Shown: positions 28,136 to 37,540 of the stretch, in pieces
Numbering within the stretch: the first letter of the stretch is position 1
Layout of the letters: every line of letters starts with the position of its first letter
Assembly: GCA_024742285.1 (NCBI GenBank)
Contig: JANSYR010000006.1
Coordinates: 1 to 64,000, forward strand
DNA length: 64,000 nt
Origin: a bacterium
GTDB lineage: Bacteria > Myxococcota_A > UBA9160 > UBA4427
Reading direction: 5' to 3'
The notes under the pieces: model-generated
What the model was told of the DNA's origin: nothing
Seen by the model: only the letters and a program-made list of their open reading frames with translations
The model's database searches: none
Made by a program: the position numbers and the translations under genes

Positions 28136-30012
28136 GGCGTCTTCGTGGCGGAGGCGTCGTCGAGGGCGCGGTGCTGGTAGAGCGTACCGTCGACGAAGCC
28201 CTGCTTGCGGTAGTAGTCGCGGGTCCCGATCGCCGAGATGACCGAGAGCGTGTCGTAGCCCGCCGCGCGGGCGCGGTCCGCGGCGCGGTCGAGGAGGCGC
28301 GTGCCGAGGCCGCGATGCTGGGCGGCGCCGTCCGGGGCGTGGCCGAGGCGGACGCTGCCGCCGTAGACATGGAGCTCGCGGACGAGGGCGCTCGGACCGA
28401 GCTCGTCCACGAAGGACGCTTCGTTCGGGAGCGACAGGCGGAGGAAGCCGACGATCCGGTCTTCCGGCGTGACGAACTCGAGGAAGATCTCTCGCCCTGT
28501 GTCGGTCACGTACTCCGTGTCCTTCGCTTCGAGGGTCGCATCGTCGAAGGACGCGCCGCGGATCTCGCGCGCACGGATCTCGACGAGTCGCTGACCGCGC
28601 CGTGCGATCTCGTCCTCGGCGATCTGGCGGAAGTTGGTGCGCTTGTTGCCGACCACGATGTCGTCGCTCGAGATGTCGCGGATCACGCGGGTGACCCGGC
28701 AATAGCGCGGCACCCGCGGTAGCGCGTCGGCCACGACCTCGAGCAGCTCCACATCCTCGTAGGGGCGCCACTCGCCGCGCTTCCATGGCCCCATCAGCTC
28801 CGCCGTCTCGATCAGGCTGCACGGATAGAGCTTGAGCTCGTCGGGCCGGTAGGCCGCGTCCTCGAAGAGCTTCGGGAAGTCCGCGCGGTCGCTCGACGGC
28901 GTCGCGCCCAGCAGGTTCGCCATCCAGTGGACGTGGAGCTTGAACCCGGCCCGACGCAATCGGTCGAAGGCGCGCCGGGTCTCGGCGAGACCGTGGCCCC
29001 GACGGTTCGCCTCGAGGACCGATTCGTCGAGGCTCTGCACCCCGAGCTGGACCTTCGTCGCTCCGAGGCGACGCAAGCGCACGACCTCCGCGTCGTCGAC
29101 GTGGTCCGGGCGGGTCTCCAGCACGAGCCCGACGCAGCGGGCGCCGGCGGTTTCGTTCGTGCGCTGAGCGGCTTCGAGGGCCGCCCAGTCGGCCCCTTCG
29201 TGTTCGAGGAGGAGCTCGCCGTCCTGGCGTTCCTTGAGAAAGGCCGTCACCCGCGCGTTGTACGGATTGCGATCGAAGGCGTCGCCACGGACGTCGGCGT
29301 CGATCTCCTCGAAGTCCGGGGTCCCCGGATCGAACGCCTCGCGCTCGTCCCGGCCCTGCCCGAAGTCGCTCATCGCTTCGAGGCAGCGCTTCACGAACCA
29401 GACCTGATACGCCTCGGGATAGAAGGACCAGGTCCCGCCGAGGACGATCAGCTCGACCTTGTCGACGGGATGCCCGGTCGCGTCGAAGGCCGCCAGCCGG
29501 TTCCAGGTCTGCAGGTAGGGATCGAAGCGATTGTTCGCGGCCCGCTGGGCGCCGGGCTCGTCGGACAGGTAGCTCTTGGGCATCCGCACGTCATTGGGAC
29601 AGAAGATGCACTTGCCCGGACAAGGGAAGGGCTTCGTCAGGACCGTGAGCGGTGTGACCCCGCTCCGCGTCCGGACCGGGCGCCGCTGTACGCGCCGGCG
29701 GAAACGGGCCTCGTCGAAGCGGAAGCCCGCCTCCGAAGCGAAGGCGCGGAAGCCCGCGATCAGCTGACTGCGCGAGAAGAAGCCGCCGCCGGGTCGGGGA
29801 TGTCGCCGGAGCAGCGGCTCGATCACCTCCGTCTCGAGCGGCTCGACCACGTCGTCCGGGACCGCTTCGATCTCCCGGAGGAGCGGGAGCAGCGCCTCGC
29901 GGGCCGCCGCCGGATCGAAGTCGCGATCCGGCGCACGACCACGGAAGCGGCCGGGCACGCGCGATGCGCCCCCCTCGCCTCCCCGCTCCTGTTCGGCCGC
30001 TGCCTTCGACAC
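28132..30012 (-). CDS. Elp3-like tRNA U34 modification enzyme (radical SAM + GNAT)
   Basis: 626 residues resembling Elp3, which forms cm5U at the tRNA wobble uridine from acetyl-CoA. An N-terminal region precedes the radical-SAM domain with the iron-sulfur motif CPGKCIFC, GGTWSFYP, ETRPDHV and LGVQS; the C-terminal GNAT acetyltransferase domain shows RELHVYGGSVRLG and HRGLGTRLLDRAA. Translation starts at a GTG (30,010-30,012) with AGGAG upstream. It is divergent, 120 bp apart, from a Trm9-like methyltransferase, its expected pathway partner. Stand-alone Elp3 is known in some bacteria. Confidence 0.92.
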   Translation of the reverse strand: MSKAAAEQERGGEGGASRVPGRFRGRAPDRDFDPAAAREALLPLLREIEAVPDDVVEPLETEVIEPLLRRHPRPGGGFFSRSQLIAGFRAFASEAGFRFDEARFRRRVQRRPVRTRSGVTPLTVLTKPFPCPGKCIFCPNDVRMPKSYLSDEPGAQRAANNRFDPYLQTWNRLAAFDATGHPVDKVELIVLGGTWSFYPEAYQVWFVKRCLEAMSDFGQGRDEREAFDPGTPDFEEIDADVRGDAFDRNPYNARVTAFLKERQDGELLLEHEGADWAALEAAQRTNETAGARCVGLVLETRPDHVDDAEVVRLRRLGATKVQLGVQSLDESVLEANRRGHGLAETRRAFDRLRRAGFKLHVHWMANLLGATPSSDRADFPKLFEDAAYRPDELKLYPCSLIETAELMGPWKRGEWRPYEDVELLEVVADALPRVPRYCRVTRVIRDISSDDIVVGNKRTNFRQIAEDEIARRGQRLVEIRAREIRGASFDDATLEAKDTEYVTDTGREIFLEFVTPEDRIVGFLRLSLPNEASFVDELGPSALVRELHVYGGSVRLGHAPDGAAQHRGLGTRLLDRAADRARAAGYDTLSVISAIGTRDYYRKQGFVDGTLYQHRALDDASATKTP

Positions 30013-30132
30013 GCGTCGGTCTCCTCTCCTGGCCGCCCAGGAACGTCGACGGTCGAGTGTAGTCGAACGCGGGCGGCGCCCCTGCAGGCGCCCGGTTTCG
30101 CGGCCGGGGTCGAAGCCTAGACTCCCCGCTCC

Positions 30133-30903
30133 ATGGACACGTTCACCCGGCGACAACTCCACGCGCTCTCGCGCGCGTTCTACGACGAGCGGGCCGCCGC
30201 CTTCGATGCGAGCCGGATCGATCTGCCGTGGCCCGGATGGGAACGGCTCGCGGCGCTGCTTCCGGAGGGGCGGCCCTCGGTCCTCGACGTCGGCTGCGGG
30301 AACGGACGCTTCGCCGCCTGGCTCGCGGAGTCGGGGATCGCCTTCGACTATGTGGGGACCGACGCGAGCGAGGCGCTCCTCGCCGCCGCCCGCGAACGCG
30401 TCGCGCCCGCGCTGGCGGAGGCGGGATCGACGGCCGAGCTCCTCGAACAGGACTTCCTCGACGAAGACGACGCGCCCGGCGCGGCGCTGCCTCGCGGTCC
30501 CTTCTCCCTCGTGGTGCTGATGGGCGTGCTCCATCACGTGCCCGGCCGGGAGACGCGTGCGGCGCTCGTCGAGGCCGCCGCCGACCGGCTCGCCCCGGGG
30601 GGCCTGCTCGCGCTCACCCTCTGGCGCTTCGCCGGACGGCCCCGCTTCGAGAAGCGCCGCGTCGACTGGGCTGGGGTCGGGCCCGTGCTCGGAGCGCCGA
30701 TCGCGCTCGAGTTCCTCGAAGAGGGCGACGCGCTCCTACGCTTCGGCGAGGACCCCGCCGCCGCGCCGCGCTACTGCCACGAGACCGACGAGGCCGAGAT
30801 CGCGGCCTGGCGCGACCGGACCGGCCTCGAGACCGTGGCCCTCTTCTCCGCCGACGGTGCCCAGGGCGACCTCAACCGCCACTGGATCGCGCGCAAACCG
30901 TAG
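30133..30903 (+). CDS. class I SAM methyltransferase, Trm9/ALKBH8-like
   Basis: 256 residues. The N-terminal FYDERAAAFDASRIDLPWPGW resembles the F..tR..PWP element of Trm9-type tRNA methyltransferases. The SAM site is VLDVGCGNGRFAAWL with acidic VGTDASEALL, followed by VLMGVLHHVPGRE and the carboxy strand LTLWRFAGRPRFEKRRVDW. Trm9 methyl-esterifies cm5U to mcm5U. The divergent elp3 neighbour supports this role, which I infer from motif and context rather than a search. Confidence 0.85.
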   Translation: MDTFTRRQLHALSRAFYDERAAAFDASRIDLPWPGWERLAALLPEGRPSVLDVGCGNGRFAAWLAESGIAFDYVGTDASEALLAAARERVAPALAEAGSTAELLEQDFLDEDDAPGAALPRGPFSLVVLMGVLHHVPGRETRAALVEAAADRLAPGGLLALTLWRFAGRPRFEKRRVDWAGVGPVLGAPIALEFLEEGDALLRFGEDPAAAPRYCHETDEAEIAAWRDRTGLETVALFSADGAQGDLNRHWIARKP

Positions 30904-30941
30904 CTTTTCGGCCTCATCTTCATTCCATGTGCAACTTCGCC

Positions 30942-30966
30942 GATGTGCATACCGGGTATGCGCATC
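30942..30966. promoter_or_regulatory. 25 bp imperfect palindrome over the kinase start
   Basis: GATGTGCATACC-G-GGTATGCGCATC: two 12 bp arms with one mismatch, the inner 7 bp perfect (30,947-30,961). It overlaps both possible kinase start codons (ATG 30,943 and ATG 30,958). It could be an operator for a dimeric repressor or an mRNA hairpin that hides the start. Function is inferred. Confidence 0.5.
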
Positions 30967-33429
30967 CTCGAACGAGCAATCCGTGCCTTCGCCATCGGCG
31001 CGACCGGTCTCCTCCCGGCGGCGCCCGCTTCCGCGGGCGCCTCCACGGAGGGGCTCGGCCGCTCGCTGGCGACGCTGGCCGACGGCGCTCGATTCGAGGC
31101 GCTCATCGGCCCGCTCGAAGCCGCCTACCACGCGTGGGTCGCCTCCTCGAACGGGGCGCGCGAGATCGACGCGTTCCTCGCGAGCGATGCCGGCGCCCTC
31201 ACCGCCCTCGGCGCGGTGGTCGTCCTCGCGCTCGTGCTCGGCCAGATCCAGCGACGCCGCCGGCGCGACGTCGGGGACCTCACGCTCCATCTCCTCTTTC
31301 CGGACGGCGTCGACGGTGACTTCGAGATCCGCCTCGTCCGAAGAAACCGGCGCCGCGACGACCGACGGCCGATCCGACGCGTCGGCGTCCGCCGCGAGAC
31401 CCAGTTCGACGCCGTCCCGCCCGGCGCGTGGCGCGTCGAGATCGAAGGCCGGCTCCACGCGGCGCAGAGTCGCGCCGAGCTCGCCCGGATCGAGGAGTCC
31501 GTCGACGTCGAGATCGCCATCGGCGCCTGCACCGAGCTCGAGCACGCGCTCCCCCCCGTCGAAGCCCCGATCGAGTTCCGCGTCCACTGGGACCGCCAGC
31601 CGGCCCACGGCGTCGGACTCGGCCTCGCTTCGCGCCCCGCGACGGTCCGTTATGCGACACAGGTCGGTGTCGTCCGCTCGACCCTGCCCCTCGGTGCACA
31701 CGCGATCGTGGTCGGAGCCGGCGACCGGATCGTCGAGCGCCCCTGCCAGGTCACGAGCTACGAGCCGAGCGTCGTCTCGATCGACCTCGCCGATGCCGAC
31801 GGGCTCGTCTTCAAGGGCTGCCCTCCGGCGGTCGGCGCGTTCCTGCAAGGGGACCTCGCCCAGGCCGCGCAGGCCCTGGAACGCGACGGCCAGTCGGGCA
31901 CGGCGTCTCTCCTCCTCGCGCGCCTGCACCAGGCCCAGGGTCGGACCGAAGCCGCGGCCGAGCAGCTCGAGAACGCCGGCCGCGATCGCGAGGCGGCCCA
32001 GCTCCGCAAGGAGATCTCGGACTTCGACCGCGCCGCGGCGCTCTTCGAGAACGCCGGCGAGCTGCGCAGCGCCGCGGAGATGTACGACGCCGCCGGGGCC
32101 TTCGACCAGGCCGCCCGGGCGTATGCGACGCTCGAGGACTGGACGGCGGCGGCTCGCTGCTACGAGTCGGCCGGCGATTCCGCCGGGCTGATCGGTGCCC
32201 TCGAAGGTCAGGGCGAGATCCTGCGCGCCGCGGCGCTCGCGACCGAGTCCGGCGATCGCGCTCGCGCGATCCGGCTCCTCCAACAGGTCGGCCAGGGCGA
32301 CGAGGCCTTCGGACGCGCCGGAGAGCTCCTGGCCCTCGCCTACGAACAGGAAGGTCACCTCGACCTCGCCGCGAACCAGATCGAACGCTGCCTCCAGGCC
32401 CTCGCGCCGGGCGAGTTCGCCCCGGCCCTCGAGGTCCACCTCGCCGAGCTCCTCGAGGACTCCGGCGAAGTCCCCCGCGCCCTCGAAGTCTTGGGCGCCC
32501 TGCGCGACCGCGACCCGACCTATCCCCGCGTCGCCGGGAAGATCGAGGCCCTACGCAAGAAGATGAACGCGGCGAGCCGCCGCGATTCCGGCGCCACGTT
32601 CACCCCGCCGGCAGGCGCCACCGCCTTCGTCGCCGAAGAGCGCTACGAGATCCTCGAAGAGGTCGGCCGCGGCGGCATGGGACTCGTCTACAAGGCCCGC
32701 GATCGACGGCTCGGCCGCACGGTCGCGCTCAAGCGCATGCCCGAGAACCTGCGCGACCACCCGACCGCCGTGCAGCTCTTCCTGACCGAAGCGCAGGCGG
32801 CGGCGCGCATGAACCATCCGAACATCGTGACGCTCTACGATGCGGACCAGGAGAACGGCAGCTTCTTCATCACGATGGAGCTCCTCGAAGGCCTGCCGCT
32901 CAACAGCATCCTCAAGGAGCGCGGGCGATTCGGGCCGCGCGACACGGCGCGCCTCGGGCTCCAGGTCTGCGCCGGCCTCCAGTACGCCCACGACGCCGGC
33001 ATCGTCCACCGCGACATCAAGACCTCGAACCTCTTCATCACGCGCGACCGCGTGCTGAAGATCATGGACTTCGGCCTCGCGAAGATCCTCGAAGCGGTCC
33101 GCATGGACGGCTCGACCGTGATCGCCGGCACGCCCTTCTACATGGCGCCCGAACAGGCGAGCGGCAACGTCGCCGACGGCCGCACGGACCTCTACGCCCT
33201 CGGCGTGACCCTCTTCGAGCTCTCGACCGGGCGGCTTCCGTTCAGGGAAGGCGACGTCCAGGCGAAACATCGCGAAGCGCCTCGTCCGGACCCGACGCAA
33301 GGCATCCCGGACTACCCGGCGAAGCTCGCGATCCTGATCCAGCGCCTCATGTCGGTCGAGCCGGACGGACGACCGGCAAACGCGGCGGAGGTCGCGGCCG
33401 CCCTCACGGAGATCGTGGAGGAGCGCTAG
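30943..33429 (+). CDS. membrane-anchored Ser/Thr protein kinase with TPR-like repeats
   Basis: 828 residues. The N-terminus has a signal-like stretch (AFAIGATGLLPAAPASAGA) and a transmembrane helix near residues 82-102 (LTALGAVVVLALVLGQ), followed by a beta-rich region. About 250 residues of TPR-like helical repeats (roughly 310-540) follow. A complete Hanks-type kinase domain occupies about 567-825: VGRGGMGLVYKA, catalytic Lys in TVALKRM, HRDIKTSNL, DFGLAK and GTPFYMAPEQ. The kinase is C-terminal, so the topology places it in the cytoplasm after the TM helix. Start at ATG 30,943 or 30,958. Confidence 0.92.
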   Translation: MCIPGMRILERAIRAFAIGATGLLPAAPASAGASTEGLGRSLATLADGARFEALIGPLEAAYHAWVASSNGAREIDAFLASDAGALTALGAVVVLALVLGQIQRRRRRDVGDLTLHLLFPDGVDGDFEIRLVRRNRRRDDRRPIRRVGVRRETQFDAVPPGAWRVEIEGRLHAAQSRAELARIEESVDVEIAIGACTELEHALPPVEAPIEFRVHWDRQPAHGVGLGLASRPATVRYATQVGVVRSTLPLGAHAIVVGAGDRIVERPCQVTSYEPSVVSIDLADADGLVFKGCPPAVGAFLQGDLAQAAQALERDGQSGTASLLLARLHQAQGRTEAAAEQLENAGRDREAAQLRKEISDFDRAAALFENAGELRSAAEMYDAAGAFDQAARAYATLEDWTAAARCYESAGDSAGLIGALEGQGEILRAAALATESGDRARAIRLLQQVGQGDEAFGRAGELLALAYEQEGHLDLAANQIERCLQALAPGEFAPALEVHLAELLEDSGEVPRALEVLGALRDRDPTYPRVAGKIEALRKKMNAASRRDSGATFTPPAGATAFVAEERYEILEEVGRGGMGLVYKARDRRLGRTVALKRMPENLRDHPTAVQLFLTEAQAAARMNHPNIVTLYDADQENGSFFITMELLEGLPLNSILKERGRFGPRDTARLGLQVCAGLQYAHDAGIVHRDIKTSNLFITRDRVLKIMDFGLAKILEAVRMDGSTVIAGTPFYMAPEQASGNVADGRTDLYALGVTLFELSTGRLPFREGDVQAKHREAPRPDPTQGIPDYPAKLAILIQRLMSVEPDGRPANAAEVAAALTEIVEER

Positions 33430-33472
33430 TCGGCCTGGTCACCGCGTTCGGGCAGCGACGAGATCGGAACGC

Positions 33473-34741
33473 CTAGAGCGTGACCGTGTCCGGCGCCGCC
33501 GGGACCGGCCCGTCATCCTCGGTCGCGCCGTCGCCCGCCACGGCCGTCTCCGCGGCGATCGCCGCCTGGAGCTCCGCGAGCTCCTTGCCGGCGCTGCGGT
33601 GGCCCTGCTCCGCGGCGCGACCGAGCCAGTCGAGGGCTTCGTCGCGGGTGAGCGTGTCGGAGAGCTTGCGGGAGAACATGCCGCCCAGGTTGTACTGCGC
33701 CGAGGCGTAGCCCTGGTCGGCGGCCATGCGCCACCAGTGCTCGGCTTCGCTCGGGTCGATGTCGACGCCCTGACCGGTCAGGTAGATCGTGCCGAGCATG
33801 TTCTGCGCGCCCGGATGATTGTGCTGGGCCGCGAGCCGGTACCAGCGAAGCGCCTCGTCGAAGCTCTGCTCGACGCCGAGTCCCTTCAGATGCAGGACGG
33901 CGAGATTGTTGCAGCCGTCGGCGTCGCCCTGCTCCGCCGCCATCCGGCTCCAGCGCACCGCCTCGTCGTAGCGCTGGACGACGCCGTCGCCCCGCGCGTA
34001 GAGATAACCGAGCTGCGCCTGCGAAGGCGCGTGTCCCTGCTCCGCGGCCATCCGGTAGTACTTGACGGCCTCGAGGGCATCGCGCCCGATCAGCACGCCC
34101 TCGTCGAAGATCACGGCGAGCCGGTACTGCGAGTTGACGTAGCCCGTCGACGCCGCTTCCCGGTAGCGGGCGATCGCCGCGTCGATGTCGGCGTCGGCGC
34201 CGAGGCCCTGCTCGTGGGCCTCGCCGAGCCGATGCACGGCGCCGACGTGGCCCAGGTCCGCGGCCTGCTTCCAGAATTCGACGGCCATGACGGGATTCGG
34301 CGGGGCGCCTTCCCCGGTCTTCGAGAGCTCGCCCAGCATGAAGTAGGCGGGCGCCTGTCCGGCCTGGCCTGCGCGACCGAGCCAGCGACGCGCCGCGGCG
34401 ACGTTCCGGTTCTGGCCCTCGGCGGTCGCGAGGACGATCCCGAGATCGCTCGCGGCCTCGGCGTTCTCCGCCTCGGCGGCCAGCGTGAGCCAGCGGAGCG
34501 CCTCGGACTCGCGGCGCGCGCGCTCGGCGCCCTCCGCAGCCGGCGCATTGTCCTTGTAGAAGCGTCCGGCCGCGAGCTGGGCCGCGACGTCCCCGCCCTC
34601 GGCGCGCTCGAGGAGCGACGGCGCGGGATCCGCGCCAGCGGCGTCGCCGTCCCGCTCGGCCGAAATCTGGTTGCACCCCACGAGCGCCAGCAGCGCCGCG
34701 AGCACGAGCCCCCGTCCGAGTCCGATCCAACCGATCCGCAT
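33473..34741 (-). CDS. Sel1-like repeat lipoprotein
   Basis: 422 residues with a lipoprotein signal (LVLAALLALVGC, lipobox Cys about residue 23), then about eight Sel1-type repeats of roughly 36 residues (A..G...A...LG..Y..G.GV pattern), for example MAAEQGHAPSQAQLGYLYARG, and a short acidic C-terminal tail. Sel1 proteins are protein-protein scaffolds; here probably envelope-anchored. Start ATG at 34,739-34,741 with GGGGAGAG upstream; longer frames upstream lack a signal peptide. It converges on the kinase, whose TPR region suggests a possible partnership. Confidence 0.9.
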   Translation of the reverse strand: MRIGWIGLGRGLVLAALLALVGCNQISAERDGDAAGADPAPSLLERAEGGDVAAQLAAGRFYKDNAPAAEGAERARRESEALRWLTLAAEAENAEAASDLGIVLATAEGQNRNVAAARRWLGRAGQAGQAPAYFMLGELSKTGEGAPPNPVMAVEFWKQAADLGHVGAVHRLGEAHEQGLGADADIDAAIARYREAASTGYVNSQYRLAVIFDEGVLIGRDALEAVKYYRMAAEQGHAPSQAQLGYLYARGDGVVQRYDEAVRWSRMAAEQGDADGCNNLAVLHLKGLGVEQSFDEALRWYRLAAQHNHPGAQNMLGTIYLTGQGVDIDPSEAEHWWRMAADQGYASAQYNLGGMFSRKLSDTLTRDEALDWLGRAAEQGHRSAGKELAELQAAIAAETAVAGDGATEDDGPVPAAPDTVTL

Positions 34742-34979
34742 ACCGCTCTCCCCGCGCAGCCGTGGATGGCCGCCTCCTCTTGCCCCATCGGTGCTTCGGA
34801 GTTGCGGGTTGAGATCGGATTGCACCCACGCCGAGGGCGATCCCCAACGACGGGAGGGCGTCCAGAGTGCGCCGATTTCGGACGCCTCGGACCGAAGCCG
34901 ACCGCAGGCGGACTCCCGTCCGTCGAGGACCGGTGAAGGGAGAAGCGTTCGAAGGCGGCGTGCTATGGGCGGCCGGTCG

Positions 34980-36008
34980 CTACCGAGGCGGAACGCCCAG
35001 CCCGGCCGCGCGGCGGCACTCTTCGAGGATCGGCATCGCGAGCGCGCGGGCGCGCTCCACGCCCGCACGGAGGATCGCCTCGACCTCGTCGGGCTTCTCC
35101 GCGTACTGATCGCGCCGGGCGCGCATCGGCTCGAAGTAGTCCATCAGGCGCTCGAGCAGGTCCTTCTTGACGTCGCCGTAGCCGAGCCCGCCGGCCGCTG
35201 CGCGGGCGAACATCTCTTCCTGCTCGGGCTCGCTGGCGAAGAGGCTCCAGATCTCGAACACGTTCTGGTTCGTGTCCTTCGGATCCTCGACCGGCGTCGA
35301 GTCGGTGACGATCCCCATCACGGCCTTCTTGATCTGCTTCTTCGAGCCGAACATCGAGATCGTGTTGCCGTAGCTCTTCGACATCTTGCGGCCGTCGGTC
35401 CCGGGGACCGTCGCGGTGTCCTCGAGGATGTAGGGCTCGGGCAGGACGAGGACGTCGGTGTCGTAGTAGTTGTTGAAGCGGGTGGCCATGTCGCGGGCCA
35501 TCTCGATGTGCTGCTTCTGGTCCTTGCCGACGGGGACGAGGTGGGAGCCGTAGAGCAGGATGTCTGCCGCCATCAGCACGGGATAGGTGAAGGTCCCGTG
35601 GTCGATCTCCTCGCCCTTGTCCTGGGCCGCCTTGTAGGCGTGGGCCCGTTCGAGGAGGCCCATGCCCGTGACCGAGGAGAGCATCCAGGTCAGCTCGGTC
35701 ACCTCCGGCAGATCGCTCTGGCGGAAGAGGATCGCGCGGTCGGGATCGAGGCCGGCGCCGAGATAGTCGAGGGCGACGGCCAGGCTGTTCTTTCGCCGTT
35801 CCTCACCCTTCCGCACGCTCGTCATCGAGTGGTAGTCGGCGATGAAGTAGAGCGCCGTGTCGTGCTCGTCCTGGAGGGAGACGAACTGGCGAAGCGCGCC
35901 GAAGTAGTTGCCGAGATGGAGATTCTCGCCGGTCGGCTTCGTGCCGGAGAGGACGATCTGCTGCCGCTTCGGGGGCCCGGCTGCTTCTTCTTTCTTCTTC
36001 TTGGACAT
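34980..36008 (-). CDS. trpS: tryptophanyl-tRNA synthetase
   Basis: Class I aminoacyl-tRNA synthetase charging tRNA-Trp. 342 residues with a Lys-rich N-terminus (MSKKKKEEA), the HIGH-equivalent GENLHLGNYFGAL, VLMAADILLY, VGKDQKQHIEM and the KMSKS loop GRKMSKSYGN. It follows a class IV aminotransferase on the same strand (61 bp gap). Confidence 0.97.
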   Translation of the reverse strand: MSKKKKEEAAGPPKRQQIVLSGTKPTGENLHLGNYFGALRQFVSLQDEHDTALYFIADYHSMTSVRKGEERRKNSLAVALDYLGAGLDPDRAILFRQSDLPEVTELTWMLSSVTGMGLLERAHAYKAAQDKGEEIDHGTFTYPVLMAADILLYGSHLVPVGKDQKQHIEMARDMATRFNNYYDTDVLVLPEPYILEDTATVPGTDGRKMSKSYGNTISMFGSKKQIKKAVMGIVTDSTPVEDPKDTNQNVFEIWSLFASEPEQEEMFARAAAGGLGYGDVKKDLLERLMDYFEPMRARRDQYAEKPDEVEAILRAGVERARALAMPILEECRRAAGLGVPPR

Positions 36009-36069
36009 CGTGATGGATTCGTTTCTCGGGATGCGTCGGAGTCGGGCTCCGGGTGTAGCGAATCGTCCC

Positions 36070-37071
36070 TCAGCCTGCGGCGGGGGTCAGCCAGTGGGCG
36101 AACTCGGGATCCTCGCCCGCGGACGCCCGCTTGAAGCGATCGCGCAGGGCCTGGGAAATCGGTCCCGGACAGGCGCCCAGGGCCTTGCCGTCGACGGACT
36201 CGATCGGCCAGACGCCGGCGGTCGTGCCGGTCAAGAAGGCTTCGCTCGCGTCGAGCAGCGCCGCGGGCCCGAGCGCCCGCTCGTGGACGTCGATCCCTTC
36301 GGCCTTCGCGAGCTCGAGGACGGAGCTCCGGGTCACGCCGTGGAGGACCTTCTTCGCCGGCGGCGTCACGAGCGAACCTTCGTGGACGAAGAAGAGGTTC
36401 GAGGTCGGGGCCTCGGCGAGATGGCCGTCTTCGTCGACGAGCACGATCTCGTCGTAGCCGTCGGCCCGCGCGCGGGCCTTCGCGGTCATCGGCGACGCGT
36501 AGTTGGCGCTCACCTTGGCCTGGGGCGGGACGATGTCCTCGCGGCGATTCGCCCGCTCCTTCTCGATCCAGAGCTTGATCGTCCGGGGCTTCGGCGCGGG
36601 CTCGACCGGCAGGCGCGCCTGGATGTCGGCGGCCGGGTCGTAGGCCGCGACGGCGACGGTCACGTGGCTGTCCACGGGGATCACGTCGATCTCGACCGAC
36701 GCGAAGTAGGCGCTGATCTTGACTGCCTTGGCGCCGGGGTTCGCGACGACGGTCTCGCGGATCGCGGCGGAGATCGCCTCGGCGTCCTGCTCGACCGGGA
36801 GCCCCATCAGCGCGCAGGATTGGAAGAAGCGCTCCACGTGCGCCGCCAGGCGGAAGATTGCGAGCCCCGCGGGATGACCCGCGGCGTTCCCGGCGGCCAG
36901 GTCATGAACGGACATGTAGTCGAAGACCAGGGAGCCACGCTGAACCGCGTGGGAGAGGACGTGGATCGTCGCATCGCCCCAGGGCCGCAGCTCCCCGTCC
37001 AGCCAGATGAGGCGGTCGGGCGCGCTGTTCGTACTGTCAGAACCCGAATAGACGGAACCCGTTGAACTCAA
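36070..37071 (-). CDS. class IV PLP aminotransferase (branched-chain or related)
   Basis: 333 residues of the fold-type IV family (IlvE, Dat, PabC). PLP lysine K186 in QAKVSANYASP; also GYDEIVLVDEDGHLAEAPTSNLFFV and VTRSSVLELA, and the cofactor-phosphate segment LTGTTAGVWPIESVDG. Branched-chain aminotransferase is the best guess, but sequence inspection cannot separate the subfamilies. Transcribed ahead of trpS. Confidence 0.82.
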   Translation of the reverse strand: MSSTGSVYSGSDSTNSAPDRLIWLDGELRPWGDATIHVLSHAVQRGSLVFDYMSVHDLAAGNAAGHPAGLAIFRLAAHVERFFQSCALMGLPVEQDAEAISAAIRETVVANPGAKAVKISAYFASVEIDVIPVDSHVTVAVAAYDPAADIQARLPVEPAPKPRTIKLWIEKERANRREDIVPPQAKVSANYASPMTAKARARADGYDEIVLVDEDGHLAEAPTSNLFFVHEGSLVTPPAKKVLHGVTRSSVLELAKAEGIDVHERALGPAALLDASEAFLTGTTAGVWPIESVDGKALGACPGPISQALRDRFKRASAGEDPEFAHWLTPAAG

Positions 37072-37253
37072 AGGGTTTTCTCCTCACATGGGGCACGCGC
37101 GGGGCGTCGGCGCGGCCGTGAAGGTATCAGATGGGAAGCCCTCGCCCGCCTCCCTGGGCGGGTCCCCGCGACGCCCGGCCCGGGCGAACGCGCCGTGGGG
37201 GGAATTTTCAGTGCCACGCGAGCCCCACTCGCGTCTACATCCCTTTACGAAGC

Positions 37254-37320
37254 TCGCGATCTCCCCGCGCCGAAACGGGGCCGGGTCGCGATTGAGGCGC
37301 TTCTTTTCTCCTCATCTCTT
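37254..37320 (+). promoter_or_regulatory. structured leader upstream of the 36-codon ORF
   Basis: A hairpin of TCGCGA (37,254-37,259), CCCCG (37,263-37,267), an 8 nt loop, CGGGG (37,276-37,280) and TCGCGA (37,286-37,291), followed by a pyrimidine/T-rich run CTTCTTTTCTCCTCATCTCTTTT. It lies about 60 bp before the small ORF and 180 bp from the divergent aminotransferase. It could be a leaky terminator or a leader element. Confidence 0.4.
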
Positions 37321-37354
37321 TTAGTAAGAGCCCGAACTCACGGAGGACCACACG

Positions 37355-37465
37355 ATGAGCCGAGCCATTCGAAAGGCCAGCAACGTCGTCGTCGTCGCTG
37401 CCCATCTCTACCGAGAGCTGGCAGTGTCCGCGAGCGATCTGTTCCGCGCGGAGACCTACCGCTAG
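37355..37465 (+). CDS. 36-residue small ORF with strong ribosome-binding site
   Basis: Encodes a 36-residue basic peptide beginning MSRAIRKASNVVVVAAHLYR with a single hydrophobic patch. It has CGGAGG seven bases before the ATG, a structured leader upstream and a terminator-like hairpin with TTTT 76 bp after its stop. These three signals together suggest an expressed short gene. No family is recognised; a small RNA with an incidental ORF is the alternative. Confidence 0.5.
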   Translation: MSRAIRKASNVVVVAAHLYRELAVSASDLFRAETYR

Positions 37466-37540
37466 CGCGAGGTCCCCGAGGCACGTCACATCTGGATGTG
37501 AATGCGCCCGAGCACTGGATACGGTGCTGGAACACACGAG

